Below are positions 6,452-14,016 of a stretch of DNA of 24,981 nt, piece by piece (the first letter of the stretch is position 1; every line of letters begins with the position of its first letter). The stretch is taken from positions 1 through 24,981 of IMG/VR virus record IMGVR_UViG_3300010389_000127; one strand, given 5' to 3'. This DNA is from a virus. Both the position numbers and the translations under genes were made by a program. The notes under the pieces are model-generated. The model did not search any database and was not told the DNA's origin. It worked only from the letters and a program-made list of their open reading frames with translations.

Positions 6452-8440
6452 TCAAGAAGGATAGGCAATTATGATTATACCTGATCCCCCATTGTGATTA
6501 CCGCTGGTAATAGTGCCTGGGATATTTACACCGCCGCCACCACCACCGGTTCCTTGTTTACCTGCTGTGTTATTTGGTGTTACGCCAGGGAAGGGGTATG
6601 TTGTTCCAGCGCCACCGCCGCCTGCACCGCCTGTTCCACCACTACCTGCTTGGTAAGTGCTTTGTCCGGCACCGCCACCACCACCAAACCAAAAACCTCC
6701 TGGTGTTGGCGCTGTACCGTTACCCCATGTACCAACGTCTCCAACAGTGCTTGCTGGATCTCTAAAAGAAGGTGGCGCCTGGATTCCATAACCTCCGGGT
6801 CCAGTCCCAGGGTCAACACTAGCTCCTGGAGTACCGGGGGCACCAGCACCGCCGCCACCGCCGCCGCCAAAAGCAGCTCCTATTCGACCATCACCGCCCG
6901 CATTTCCATATCCAGTGCCACCACCGGATGGTGATTGAGTTGCAGAGCCTCCCGGTGCGCCCGCTGGCGTACCTCCACCAGCACCGCCGCCGCCAGATCC
7001 ACCAGGTGCCCCAGGTGTTCCTGACTGTCCGCGACCAGCGCCGCCGCCCACAGCAGTGATGTTGCTGGGGGATCCACCTGGATCTGTTAATACACTATTT
7101 CCACCATTAGTAGAACCGTCATAATCTGGTGTAAGGTTCGGTGATGCGCCACCCGCTCCAATACCAATGGGATAAGTAGTGTTAGCAGAGAAAGGACGTC
7201 CAGGATGGATGACTACTCCACCGGCACCGCCACCGCCTGCACCACCGTCACCACCGGTACTTTGTCCACCGCCACCGCCGCCAGCAACAACAATTACTTC
7301 CGCACTAGGAATTGCAGTTCCACCTACCGCAAATGCTCCAGAATTTGTAAATGTATGAATAGTTTTCCCGCTATAAAAACTAATAGCACCACCAGTAGCT
7401 TTTGCTGTATTTGCAGAAGGTGAGATAGCGTAACGAATTACAACAATACCGGAACCGCCGCTACCACCTTTTGAATCGCTATGTGTGCTTCCGCCGCCAC
7501 CGCCGCCAGTGCTAAAACCAGCATTACCTCCGTCTGCGTTTGCGCCGGGATTGCCTGGTTGTCCTGTTGTACGACCACCAGTTCCAGCTGTGCCAACTGG
7601 ATCTCCGGCGCCGCCACCGCCACCGCCAGACCCTCCATTTCCGGCTTGTAGACCTCCAGATGCTGCGCCACCGCCACCGCCGCCTGCATATATATAAGTA
7701 GTCCCTTCGATTCCAATGGGGGATCCGGCGTCACCGCTACCTGCTTCAGTGCCAGTAGCGTTTCCGCCGGCGCCGCCAGCGCCACCGCCACCGCCTGCAA
7801 AATAATTACTAGGAGGGTTTCTTAAGCCATAACCACCTGGATTACCTTGAGGAGGTGAAGTAGGAGGTGTGTTACCTGCTCCCCCTGGCTGTGTTGTTCC
7901 GCCAGCTGTATTTTCTTGTCCGCCGCCGCCGCCGGAACCACCTGCTAAACCATTTTCATTAAAAGCACCACTTCCACCGCCGCCATCTGAGCGAATAAAC
8001 GATGGCGATGGATAAGAAGCGGGTGTAGGATAAAATTCAGAAACTGATCCCGGAAAACCGTTAAACGCAACATTAGGACCTGCAGAAACCAGTCCTTGTC
8101 CACCAACACCGCCCCCTCCTACGTTAACAGTGTAAGAACCTGTTGATACGGAATAACTAGATCCGGCAAGTGGATGGCCTGGCACATTGGTGCGAAAACC
8201 ACCGCCGCCGCCACCGCCACTGCCACCAGCGCCTGCACCACCACCTCCTGCAACGACAAGATATTCAACAGTAGAACCAGCAGGAGCTGAAGTTACATTA
8301 AAAACAGATGTTGCCAAAAAAATATGCGCTCTATATCTGGTACCACCGCTTTCGTATTCATTAATGATTCCACCAGTTGCAGCAAACTCACCACCACCAC
8401 CTGCTGGTGTGCTGGCTAGAAGCATTTGAAGAAGAGACAT
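6452..8440 (-). CDS. Glycine-rich tail adhesin, two tandem glycine-rich domains
   Basis: A 662-residue protein with long Gly runs (up to seven) separated by short Ser, Ala, Asn, Thr and Pro segments. Two copies of one domain are visible. The first starts near residue 20 (ATGGIINEYESGGTRYR, then YLVVAGGGG) and ends in GGSGIVVIRYA. The second starts near 345 (ATGGAISFYSGKTIHTF, then VIVVAGGGG) and ends in GGSGIIIIAYPS at the carboxy terminus. Each is a glycine-rich domain flanked by beta strands, as in phage receptor-binding adhesins that form polyglycine II bundles. The role is probably host-surface binding at the fibre tip. It lies downstream of two TVTG fibres in the same operon. Gly codons make the antisense strand rich in CCGCCACCG, which produces spurious ORFs. 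Confidence 0.8.
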   Translation of the reverse strand: MSLLQMLLASTPAGGGGEFAATGGIINEYESGGTRYRAHIFLATSVFNVTSAPAGSTVEYLVVAGGGGAGAGGSGGGGGGGFRTNVPGHPLAGSSYSVSTGSYTVNVGGGGVGGQGLVSAGPNVAFNGFPGSVSEFYPTPASYPSPSFIRSDGGGGSGAFNENGLAGGSGGGGGQENTAGGTTQPGGAGNTPPTSPPQGNPGGYGLRNPPSNYFAGGGGGAGGAGGNATGTEAGSGDAGSPIGIEGTTYIYAGGGGGGAASGGLQAGNGGSGGGGGGAGDPVGTAGTGGRTTGQPGNPGANADGGNAGFSTGGGGGGSTHSDSKGGSGGSGIVVIRYAISPSANTAKATGGAISFYSGKTIHTFTNSGAFAVGGTAIPSAEVIVVAGGGGGGQSTGGDGGAGGGGAGGVVIHPGRPFSANTTYPIGIGAGGASPNLTPDYDGSTNGGNSVLTDPGGSPSNITAVGGGAGRGQSGTPGAPGGSGGGGAGGGTPAGAPGGSATQSPSGGGTGYGNAGGDGRIGAAFGGGGGGGAGAPGTPGASVDPGTGPGGYGIQAPPSFRDPASTVGDVGTWGNGTAPTPGGFWFGGGGGAGQSTYQAGSGGTGGAGGGGAGTTYPFPGVTPNNTAGKQGTGGGGGGVNIPGTITSGNHNGGSGIIIIAYPS

Positions 8441-8449
8441 ATCGATTAA

Positions 8450-9337
8450 TCAGGTGATGTTTCCAGCAATGACAAAATCTGTGCCATTAGCACCTGATAC
8501 ACATAATACTGTGGCTAAACCACGCTGTGCAAGGGTTCTGTTACCAGTACCAGATGCACCTGCTTGGCGAAGTGTAACGTTGCTTCCTTGTGTAATCGTA
8601 AGATCACCAGTGGTGTTGTTATAAATACTGACTGCTTCACCAACGGTAAATACACCAGAAGGTACTGTCACACCGGCAGTAGTAAATACGTGTTTACCAG
8701 CGTCCCCAGCAACAAGAACATAGGAAGTTGTTTGTGAGTTTTGAGGAATATCTCGAACATCACCTTTGCTGTCATTGACAGTTTGACCAGTTACCGTGGT
8801 AAAACTACCGGTTGCACCGGTAACGGTGGTACCTGTGACAGTGGTAAATCCTGCGGTATTACCGGTAACGGTATCAAATTGACCAGCAGTTCCAGTAACA
8901 GTTTGGCCTGTAACCGTAGTAAACCCTGCGGTATTACCGGTAACGGTACCAAATTGACCAGCAGTTCCAGTAACAGTTTGGCCTGTAACTGTGGTAAATC
9001 CTGCTGTGTTACCAGTGACAGTTCCGAACTGACCAGCGGTACCTGTAACAGTTTGACCAGTAACTGTGGTAAATCCTGCTGCACCACCAGTGACATTAGT
9101 AAACTGAGCAGCAACACCAGTAACGGTTGCACCGCTCAACGTTGTAGTAAAGATGCCGGTAACGGCAGTAATTGTTGTAAAGTCGCCTGTATTGCCTGTA
9201 ATTGTCGCACCGGAGATGGTTCCGGTAATTGTGATGTTCGGGAAATTACCTTCAACCAGGCCGCTGACAGTCGTGGATGCGTCAACTCCGGCTGACGTAT
9301 AGGTAATATTATCAACCTTTAGAGTGCCGTAAGCCAT
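8450..9337 (-). CDS. Tail fibre protein with TVTG repeats
   Basis: A 295-residue protein with the cyanophage-type amino end MAYGTLKVDNITYTSAGVD, then a beta-repeat shaft and a distinct carboxy domain (from about 190) reading YVLVAGDAGKHVFTTAGVTVP and ending VLCVSGANGTDFVIAGN. The shaft has a 25-residue unit, AGFTTVTGQTVTGTAGQF plus GTVTGNT, in four tandem copies (residues 87-186, the last divergent), consistent with a trimeric beta-helix fibre. The carboxy domain is one I recall at the end of several marine phage fibres and probably serves as a head or trimerisation module. The gene lies 9 nt before the glycine-rich adhesin, so the two are likely co-translated. Confidence 0.8.
   Translation of the reverse strand: MAYGTLKVDNITYTSAGVDASTTVSGLVEGNFPNITITGTISGATITGNTGDFTTITAVTGIFTTTLSGATVTGVAAQFTNVTGGAAGFTTVTGQTVTGTAGQFGTVTGNTAGFTTVTGQTVTGTAGQFGTVTGNTAGFTTVTGQTVTGTAGQFDTVTGNTAGFTTVTGTTVTGATGSFTTVTGQTVNDSKGDVRDIPQNSQTTSYVLVAGDAGKHVFTTAGVTVPSGVFTVGEAVSIYNNTTGDLTITQGSNVTLRQAGASGTGNRTLAQRGLATVLCVSGANGTDFVIAGNIT
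8780..9079 (-). repeat. Four tandem 75-bp repeats in the fibre gene
   Basis: Four 25-codon units encode AGFTTVTG(Q/T)TVTG... with near-identical protein sequence in the first three and more divergence in the fourth. DNA identity between units is high, so copy number could change by recombination. This is coding repetition, not a CRISPR or regulatory array. Confidence 0.8.
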
Positions 9338-9380
9338 TCCTTTTTCCTAGCGTTGCCTTACTTTCTATTTTAAGTTAATT

Positions 9381-11684
9381 CTACACAAGGATTGCCCAGC
9401 GAGAACCACTTGGAACGTCTACTGTAAACGTATCTTGAATCTCTACTGGCCCTTGACTTAATCCATTGTATCCAGAGGTGATCCCAAAGTTGACATCAAT
9501 CACAATCTTGCTTTGCATGATGGTTGTGATGCCAGCACCACCCCCACCACTCTGGACAACCCAAGAAGTTGTTCCGTTTCCATTAGTAGAAAGAACAAAT
9601 CCCGCAGTGCCAACTGTGGTTGGGAAGGAGAACAGACCCCTGGGGCGCACATCACCAGCACCAGTAACAAAGGTTGTGCCACCAGCAACAAACTCAGAAC
9701 CAGATACGGTAACAAATACGCCAGTACTTGCCGTCAGGTTTCCAAATTGCCCTAAATCACCCGTTACCGTAGTGCCGGATAAATAGGTGAATAAACCAGT
9801 TGTTGTTACAAGGGTCTCAAAGCTACCGAGGATACCGCTGACGGAGGTGCCATACAGGTTTGAAGTACCTGTGATATTGACAGCTTGAATATTAGTAAAT
9901 AGTGACGAACTACCAGTAACTGTCGTACCGGTAATCGTCGTAAATCCGGCGGTTCCACCCGTGACTGTGGTGAACTGCCCCAAGTTTCCAGTAATGGTTG
10001 CACCAGAAACACTTGTTGTGCCGACGATGGTTTGTCCAGTGACTGTGGTCGCTTGGACACTGGTGCCAGTAATGGTGGTGCCGCTGAGCGTTCCAGTGAT
10101 TTGGACGCCAGAACTGAAATATCCAGAGCCCTCGACAATTAAGTCGCCAGAAACAAGGAGATTTCCAGTTACGGTATGAGAAGAAGCAACAAGAGTATCA
10201 AAGATACCGCTCGTAAACCGAGCAGTGCCACCAGTGACTGTTGTACCTGAAAGCTGAGTAGTGAAGACACCGCTAACAAAGTTTGCCGTGGTGCCAGTTA
10301 CTGTAATTCCGGTGACGGTGGTAAAACCTGCCGTGTTACCAGTAAGTGTTCCAAAGGTACCGGCTAAACCAGAAACAGAAGCACCAGATACACTCGTGGT
10401 CCCGACAATATTTCCGCCTGTGATGACTGTAGATTCAACACTGTTGAACCTTGCAAACTGACCTGTAATGTTCAGGCCAGAAACCTGAGTGCTAAATACG
10501 CCGCTGACAAAGTTTGCGGTTGTACCAGTAACGGTGGTACCTGTCAGAGTGGTGAATCCACCGCCAGCGCCTGTAACGGTGATGCCGCTAACGGTTCCCG
10601 TTACGTTGATTCCAGAGGCAAAGAAGCCGGACCCCAGAACAAACAGGTCACTCTGTACAGTTGCATCACCAGTGACCGTAATATTTTCACGGACAATACC
10701 GGTAGTAAAGAATGCAGTAATTGCATTCAGGGTGGTGAAGTTACCAGTGGTTCCCGTGACAGTTGTACCGGTAACTGTCGTAAATCCTGCAGTGCCGCCA
10801 GTTAATGTCGTAAATCGACCAAGTCCACCTGTGACGGTTGCACCAGAGACTTGCGTTGTGCCAACAATATTGACACCAGTAACGTTCGTGAACTGACTGT
10901 TGGTACCCGTAACGGTAGTACCACTTAGGGTGCCACTAATATTGACGCCTGAGCTGAAGAAACCCGAACCAAGAATCCGAAGATTGCCGGTGACAGTCAG
11001 ATTTCCTGTGATGGTATGGCTACCAGCATTCAAGACCTGGAAATTACCGGTCGTGAAGTTCGCCGTTGTACCTGTAACGGTTGTGCCAGAAAGAGTATTT
11101 GTATAGATACCGGTGATTCCGGTTACTGTTCCAAAAGCACCGAAGTCACCGCTCAGAGTGCCGGCATTGAGACGGTTGTTGACCGTACCACTGCGGATAA
11201 TCAGGTTGCTAAAGGCACCGGTGATACCGGTAACGGTCAGACCAGAGACACGTTCTGTAAACGTGCCAGAGACACCGGTAATGTTGGTTGCAGAGAATCC
11301 ACTGGTCGTGAAGTTAACTGCATTGATTGCAGTAGCGTTGACCGTCGTACCAGTGATTGTTACACCACTGAACGTACCGCTGACTGTTGCATTACCAGAG
11401 GTGTAGAGGGTGCCGAGGTCACCGGTCTGTACCACCCGAAGACCGGTTGTGGTGGTGTCTCCATATACAGTGAGGTTGTCCTCAATGAGAACCGAACCAC
11501 TAATCGTTCCACCTGTTCTAGGCAGGTAGAAAATATTGAGATATGCCTTAGTTCCAGATACTGTTAGCTTCTTATTTTTAATCGACGGGTCTACTTCCCC
11601 TGTCCGAACAACCGTAAATAGGTCGGCGTCGGCAAGGTCGATACCTGCAATTTCTTGCAGCTCAGATATCCGTCTGTTAGCCAC
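9381..11684 (-). CDS. Long tail fibre protein with TVTG repeats
   Basis: A 767-residue protein starting at GTG 11684. The amino end (MANRRISELQEIAGIDLADADLFTVVR to about residue 60, including YLPRTGGTISGSV) is the conserved virion-attachment region of cyanophage fibres. Residues about 70-665 are a long array of short beta repeats built on TVTG, VSG and GxFTT, probably a trimeric beta-helix shaft. A 90-residue block (222-311) recurs at exactly +280 residues (502-591) without gaps, and a related GSGFFASGINVTG block lies between. The carboxy end (from about 665, GDVRPRGLFSFPTTVGTAGFVLSTNGNGTTSW) is a common fibre-tip motif. A TATAAT-like box (11715-11720) lies upstream. It heads the fibre, adhesin and lysis operon. 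Confidence 0.85.
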   Translation of the reverse strand: MANRRISELQEIAGIDLADADLFTVVRTGEVDPSIKNKKLTVSGTKAYLNIFYLPRTGGTISGSVLIEDNLTVYGDTTTTGLRVVQTGDLGTLYTSGNATVSGTFSGVTITGTTVNATAINAVNFTTSGFSATNITGVSGTFTERVSGLTVTGITGAFSNLIIRSGTVNNRLNAGTLSGDFGAFGTVTGITGIYTNTLSGTTVTGTTANFTTGNFQVLNAGSHTITGNLTVTGNLRILGSGFFSSGVNISGTLSGTTVTGTNSQFTNVTGVNIVGTTQVSGATVTGGLGRFTTLTGGTAGFTTVTGTTVTGTTGNFTTLNAITAFFTTGIVRENITVTGDATVQSDLFVLGSGFFASGINVTGTVSGITVTGAGGGFTTLTGTTVTGTTANFVSGVFSTQVSGLNITGQFARFNSVESTVITGGNIVGTTSVSGASVSGLAGTFGTLTGNTAGFTTVTGITVTGTTANFVSGVFTTQLSGTTVTGGTARFTSGIFDTLVASSHTVTGNLLVSGDLIVEGSGYFSSGVQITGTLSGTTITGTSVQATTVTGQTIVGTTSVSGATITGNLGQFTTVTGGTAGFTTITGTTVTGSSSLFTNIQAVNITGTSNLYGTSVSGILGSFETLVTTTGLFTYLSGTTVTGDLGQFGNLTASTGVFVTVSGSEFVAGGTTFVTGAGDVRPRGLFSFPTTVGTAGFVLSTNGNGTTSWVVQSGGGGAGITTIMQSKIVIDVNFGITSGYNGLSQGPVEIQDTFTVDVPSGSRWAILV
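9912..10181 (-). repeat. Fibre super-repeat, copy 2 (residues 502-591)
   Basis: This encodes SHTVTGNLLVSGDLIVEGSG through TAGFTTITGTTVTG. It aligns without gaps to copy 1 at 10752-11021, exactly 280 codons apart. Confidence 0.7.
10752..11021 (-). repeat. Fibre super-repeat, copy 1 (residues 222-311)
   Basis: This encodes SHTITGNLTVTGNLRILGSG through TAGFTTVTGTTVTG. It is the partner of the block at 9912-10181, pointing to duplication of a fibre segment followed by divergence. Confidence 0.7.
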
Positions 11685-11714
11685 CTATTAGATCACATAA
11701 ACCCCATAAAATGA

Positions 11715-11720
11715 ATTATA
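11715..11720 (-). promoter_or_regulatory. Candidate -10 box (TATAAT) for the fibre operon
   Basis: The leftward strand carries a perfect TATAAT in the short gap before the long fibre gene, about 30 nt before its GTG. No -35 TTGACA is seen at 16-19 bp. It may be a promoter of another class, or chance in AT-rich DNA. Confidence 0.3.
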
Positions 11721-11738
11721 GTCGCAGTGTGTTTAACC

Positions 11739-12107
11739 CTACTTGGCTTTGATTTCAATGCTAGGCAGGTGATTTGACACAAAATTCCAGCTCGCTTGAA
11801 CGCCTGTTACAAGGCCACAAGAGAGCAGGATAAGCAGCCCAAGTTCTGCAACAGTCATGTTGCGGCGCAAGTAAATGATTTGAGGTTCAGACTGTGGAGC
11901 AGGAATCGCTTGACTGGGGGGAACCGTTGCTCGAGCAATGGGGCGATCCGCTTCTTCCTGTAGTTGGCCCTGCTTCTGAAGCATGGTCATACGAATTGCT
12001 TCCTCTCGAGCGCGTGCTTTCAGAGCCTCCAGAACTTCAGGGGTCAGTCCACCAGGAATTGTTTGCTCCTGCTGAGGAGGAGTACTGGACGGAACCTGAT
12101 CTTCCAT
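11739..12107 (-). CDS. Hypothetical protein with carboxy-terminal membrane segment
   Basis: I prefer the ATG at 12107 (122 aa, MEDQVPSSTPPQQEQ) over an upstream ATG at 12140; neither has a clear ribosome-binding site. The amino third is Pro/Gln-rich, the middle is a charged helix (TPEVLEALKARAREEAIRMTMLQKQGQLQEEAD), then a Pro-rich linker and a membrane helix (AELGLLILLSCGLVTGVQ, about residues 85-102) after YLRRNMT. It ends with SWNFVSNHLPSIEIKAK. The topology suggests an inner-membrane protein with a long cytoplasmic helix. It precedes the fibre genes in the leftward operon and is divergent from the HTH gene. The function is unknown; a role in membrane-associated assembly or lysis timing is only a guess. 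Confidence 0.6.
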   Translation of the reverse strand: MEDQVPSSTPPQQEQTIPGGLTPEVLEALKARAREEAIRMTMLQKQGQLQEEADRPIARATVPPSQAIPAPQSEPQIIYLRRNMTVAELGLLILLSCGLVTGVQASWNFVSNHLPSIEIKAK

Positions 12108-12159
12108 GGTAAAGCGAAACGTTTTCCCACAGACTAGCATCTAAACAAAGCGTTTGATT

Positions 12160-12567
12160 ATGGCGAACGGAATCCGAAAAGGCCTGGAAGATATCGCCTT
12201 TGAACTCAAAGGTGTCAAGACGGTTCTGTCTTCCATCTGGCACAGCAAGTACTACAACGAGGACAATGACCTCTTGAATCCAGAGGCGTTTGCTGATGAG
12301 TACATCTCAACGGAGGAGTGCGCCAGGCGTCTTGGAATTTCCGATCAGACCATCAGGAATTGGATCTCGGTTGGCAAGAAGAACAAAGACAAGGGTTGGA
12401 AAGAAGGTATCCACTATGTCAACATTTCCCCTGATCCTGGCAAGCGTGTCGTGATTCGCATCCCTTGGAACTCGCTGATCCACTCGTTTGCCCGTAACAA
12501 AACCGTCGAGCTAAAAGATTTCTTGCCACGCGGCAAATATCAGTCAACCCAGGAGATGCTGGAATGA
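12160..12567 (+). CDS. Helix-turn-helix DNA-binding protein (MerR/excisionase-like)
   Basis: The start is taken at ATG 12160 (135 aa); a TTG six bases earlier is less likely. The helix-turn-helix spans about residues 50-71 (ISTEECARRLGISDQTIRNWI), followed by a basic wing-like stretch (GKKNKDKGWKEGIHYV) and a strand (RVVIRIPWNSL) typical of MerR- and excisionase-type winged helices. The first 45 residues form a separate helical region. It is the first gene of a rightward cluster ending with dCTP deaminase and stands back to back with the fibre operon, 52 nt away, a good place for a switch regulator. It overlaps the next gene by 4 nt (ATGA). The target sites are not known. Confidence 0.7.
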   Translation: MANGIRKGLEDIAFELKGVKTVLSSIWHSKYYNEDNDLLNPEAFADEYISTEECARRLGISDQTIRNWISVGKKNKDKGWKEGIHYVNISPDPGKRVVIRIPWNSLIHSFARNKTVELKDFLPRGKYQSTQEMLE

Positions 12568-13043
12568 CTTCCAACAGATTTTCATCGCTAGACATCTATG
12601 CTGTAACGCTGGAAAACGCAGAGGAGATCTTGCCCGAGTCTTTGTACCGGCAGGTTGAGGACTTCTTTCCTCCCATCGGTTCATTCGATAATGGTTGCCT
12701 CAAGCGTTACCTTGAGAACGTTAAGAATTACGAGGAGGAGGACGCCAACTCCAACATGACTTTGGCCAATCGTTTGCGGTTAGCTTTCAAAGATATGCAG
12801 CCGGATACAATCTGTGGAAAGTTTCCACAAGCAGAGCTGCCTCTCAAACGTAGGCTCCGTTGCGTTGCGGAATATCTTATCCGATCTGGCGAATTTGACA
12901 AATTACGTGATGAAAACGGAAAGCTTGTCAAAAAACGTGGAAATTTAGGTAAGCTTGTCGTAATTTATAAACCGCTTCCTAAGCTGTTGGAAGCATTGTC
13001 CCGCCAAGGATTGTTAGAAGGATGGACCGCCGCGAAAAACTGA
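12564..13043 (+). CDS. Hypothetical protein, 159 aa
   Basis: Coupled to the HTH gene by an ATGA overlap. The sequence is helical and charged, with an acidic patch (NYEEEDANS, about 55-63) and a basic carboxy half (LKRRLRCVAEYLIRSGEFDKLRDENGKLVKKRG). The carboxy part (helix, basic turn, LVVIYKPLPKLLEALSRQGLLEG) could be a winged-helix-like fold, suggesting nucleic-acid binding. I do not recognise the family. Its operon position beside an HTH protein and the methylase-like gene fits DNA metabolism or regulation. Confidence 0.6.
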   Translation: MTSNRFSSLDIYAVTLENAEEILPESLYRQVEDFFPPIGSFDNGCLKRYLENVKNYEEEDANSNMTLANRLRLAFKDMQPDTICGKFPQAELPLKRRLRCVAEYLIRSGEFDKLRDENGKLVKKRGNLGKLVVIYKPLPKLLEALSRQGLLEGWTAAKN

Positions 13044-13408
13044 TCCATTCCGCACTGAATGGTGACATTAACGACACCAGCTCCAAGATGCTGGATCAAA
13101 CCGTGCGTTTCATACTTAGTGATATGGGTTCCATGTACCTTAAGTTCTGGGATGCGGAAGGTCCAGGAGTAATCTGCTTTCAGCCTGAGCAAGAGCGGGG
13201 TGTTCTTTATATGACGCTAGAAGAGCTACACAGTGCCAAGGAGGCTTGTGAGTCAGAGAATAAGGGTGATCTAGCGGAATCGTTTCGTCGCATCCTGGAA
13301 GCCGCTCAGAAGATTAATCCACTCGAAAAAGCTGGCTACATCATCAACGACAAGGAAGGCTTGCGTTATCTTGAGATTGATTACAACAAGATTGTTGATA
13401 GCAAATGA
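13022..13408 (+). CDS. Hypothetical protein, 128 aa
   Basis: It overlaps the previous gene by 22 nt; AAGGA at 13006-13010 lies 11 nt before the ATG. The sequence reads as a helical amino end, a beta hairpin (MYLKFWDAEGPGVICFQPE, RGVLYMTLEEL) and a second helical part (EACESENKGDLAESFRRILEAAQKI), ending with a strand (GLRYLEIDYNKIV). It is small, soluble and slightly acidic. No known motif is seen. It is coupled by ATGA to the methylase-like gene, so the two may act together. Confidence 0.6.
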   Translation: MDRREKLIHSALNGDINDTSSKMLDQTVRFILSDMGSMYLKFWDAEGPGVICFQPEQERGVLYMTLEELHSAKEACESENKGDLAESFRRILEAAQKINPLEKAGYIINDKEGLRYLEIDYNKIVDSK

Positions 13409-13992
13409 GTATTCGCCGTGTAACTGGCCGAAAGGAAGACTTAGAGCTGATTACGCCACCTGATCTTGTTGAATCAGCCCATGCTTTGATGGGTAACATT
13501 GACCTTGATCCTGCCAGCTCCAAGGTGGCCCAGGGTTTTGTCCATGCTGATCAGTTTTACACGCCTCAGGATGATGGCCTGAACTGTCAACAGTGGCATG
13601 GGAAGGTTTACTTGTTTCCTCCCAGTGGCTCCTACTTCTTTGATAAGAAGACTGACAAATGGAAGATGACCAGAGCTTCGTCTGCCACTTTGGTTTCTTC
13701 TCATGCTGTTTGGTTTCGCAAGCTGTATCGAGCGTGGCTTGCCAATGAGATCGAACAGGGTCTTTATTTCACCAATTGCCCGGACATGATCCGGTACGAG
13801 CAGAAAATCTTTGATTTTCCCATGTGCATCCTGCGCACAGTTCCAACCTTAATGAAAAATTCCAGTGAAGGAGTTGGGTCTCATAGGACTTGTACTTCGT
13901 TTCTGGTCTATCTCCAACCGCAGTCCAATTCCGCAGCTGCCACACAGAAATTTATCGACATATACCAAGAAAAAGGTCGCGTAATCTACTGA
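13405..13992 (+). CDS. Dam-like phage adenine methyltransferase relative, altered catalytic motif
   Basis: A 195-residue protein whose first half matches the phage N6-adenine methyltransferase family: TPPDLV (17-22), IDLDPASSK (32-40), FYTPQDDGLN (51-60) and a strand ending where the catalytic (D/N)PPY motif belongs. Here that motif reads FPPSG (71-75): the acidic or Asn residue is Phe and the aromatic is Ser. The AdoMet-side DLDPASS motif is kept. The rest (SSHAVWFRKLYRAWL, FTNCPDMIRYEQKIFDFPMCIL, CTSFLVYLQP) follows the family pattern. I think this is a non-catalytic or changed-function relative. It lies just before dCTP deaminase and is ATGA-coupled to the gene before it. Confidence 0.65.
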   Translation: MSIRRVTGRKEDLELITPPDLVESAHALMGNIDLDPASSKVAQGFVHADQFYTPQDDGLNCQQWHGKVYLFPPSGSYFFDKKTDKWKMTRASSATLVSSHAVWFRKLYRAWLANEIEQGLYFTNCPDMIRYEQKIFDFPMCILRTVPTLMKNSSEGVGSHRTCTSFLVYLQPQSNSAAATQKFIDIYQEKGRVIY

Positions 13993-14016
13993 ACCCGGTA
14001 TAGTTAAAGACGATTA

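Noticed and set aside
6494-8429. Proline-, serine- and threonine-rich ORFs opposite the glycine-rich adhesin
   Set aside because: Antisense of GGN runs gives CCN and related codons; no independent signal supports them.
8780-9079. Regular repeats that could look like a CRISPR array
   Set aside because: Units are contiguous 75-bp in-frame coding repeats without unique spacers, and no cas genes are present.
9466-11567. Series of rightward Val/Pro/Thr-rich ORFs opposite the long fibre
   Set aside because: These are mirror images of TVTG codons (for example VPVTVVPVTV strings) without start signals or domains.
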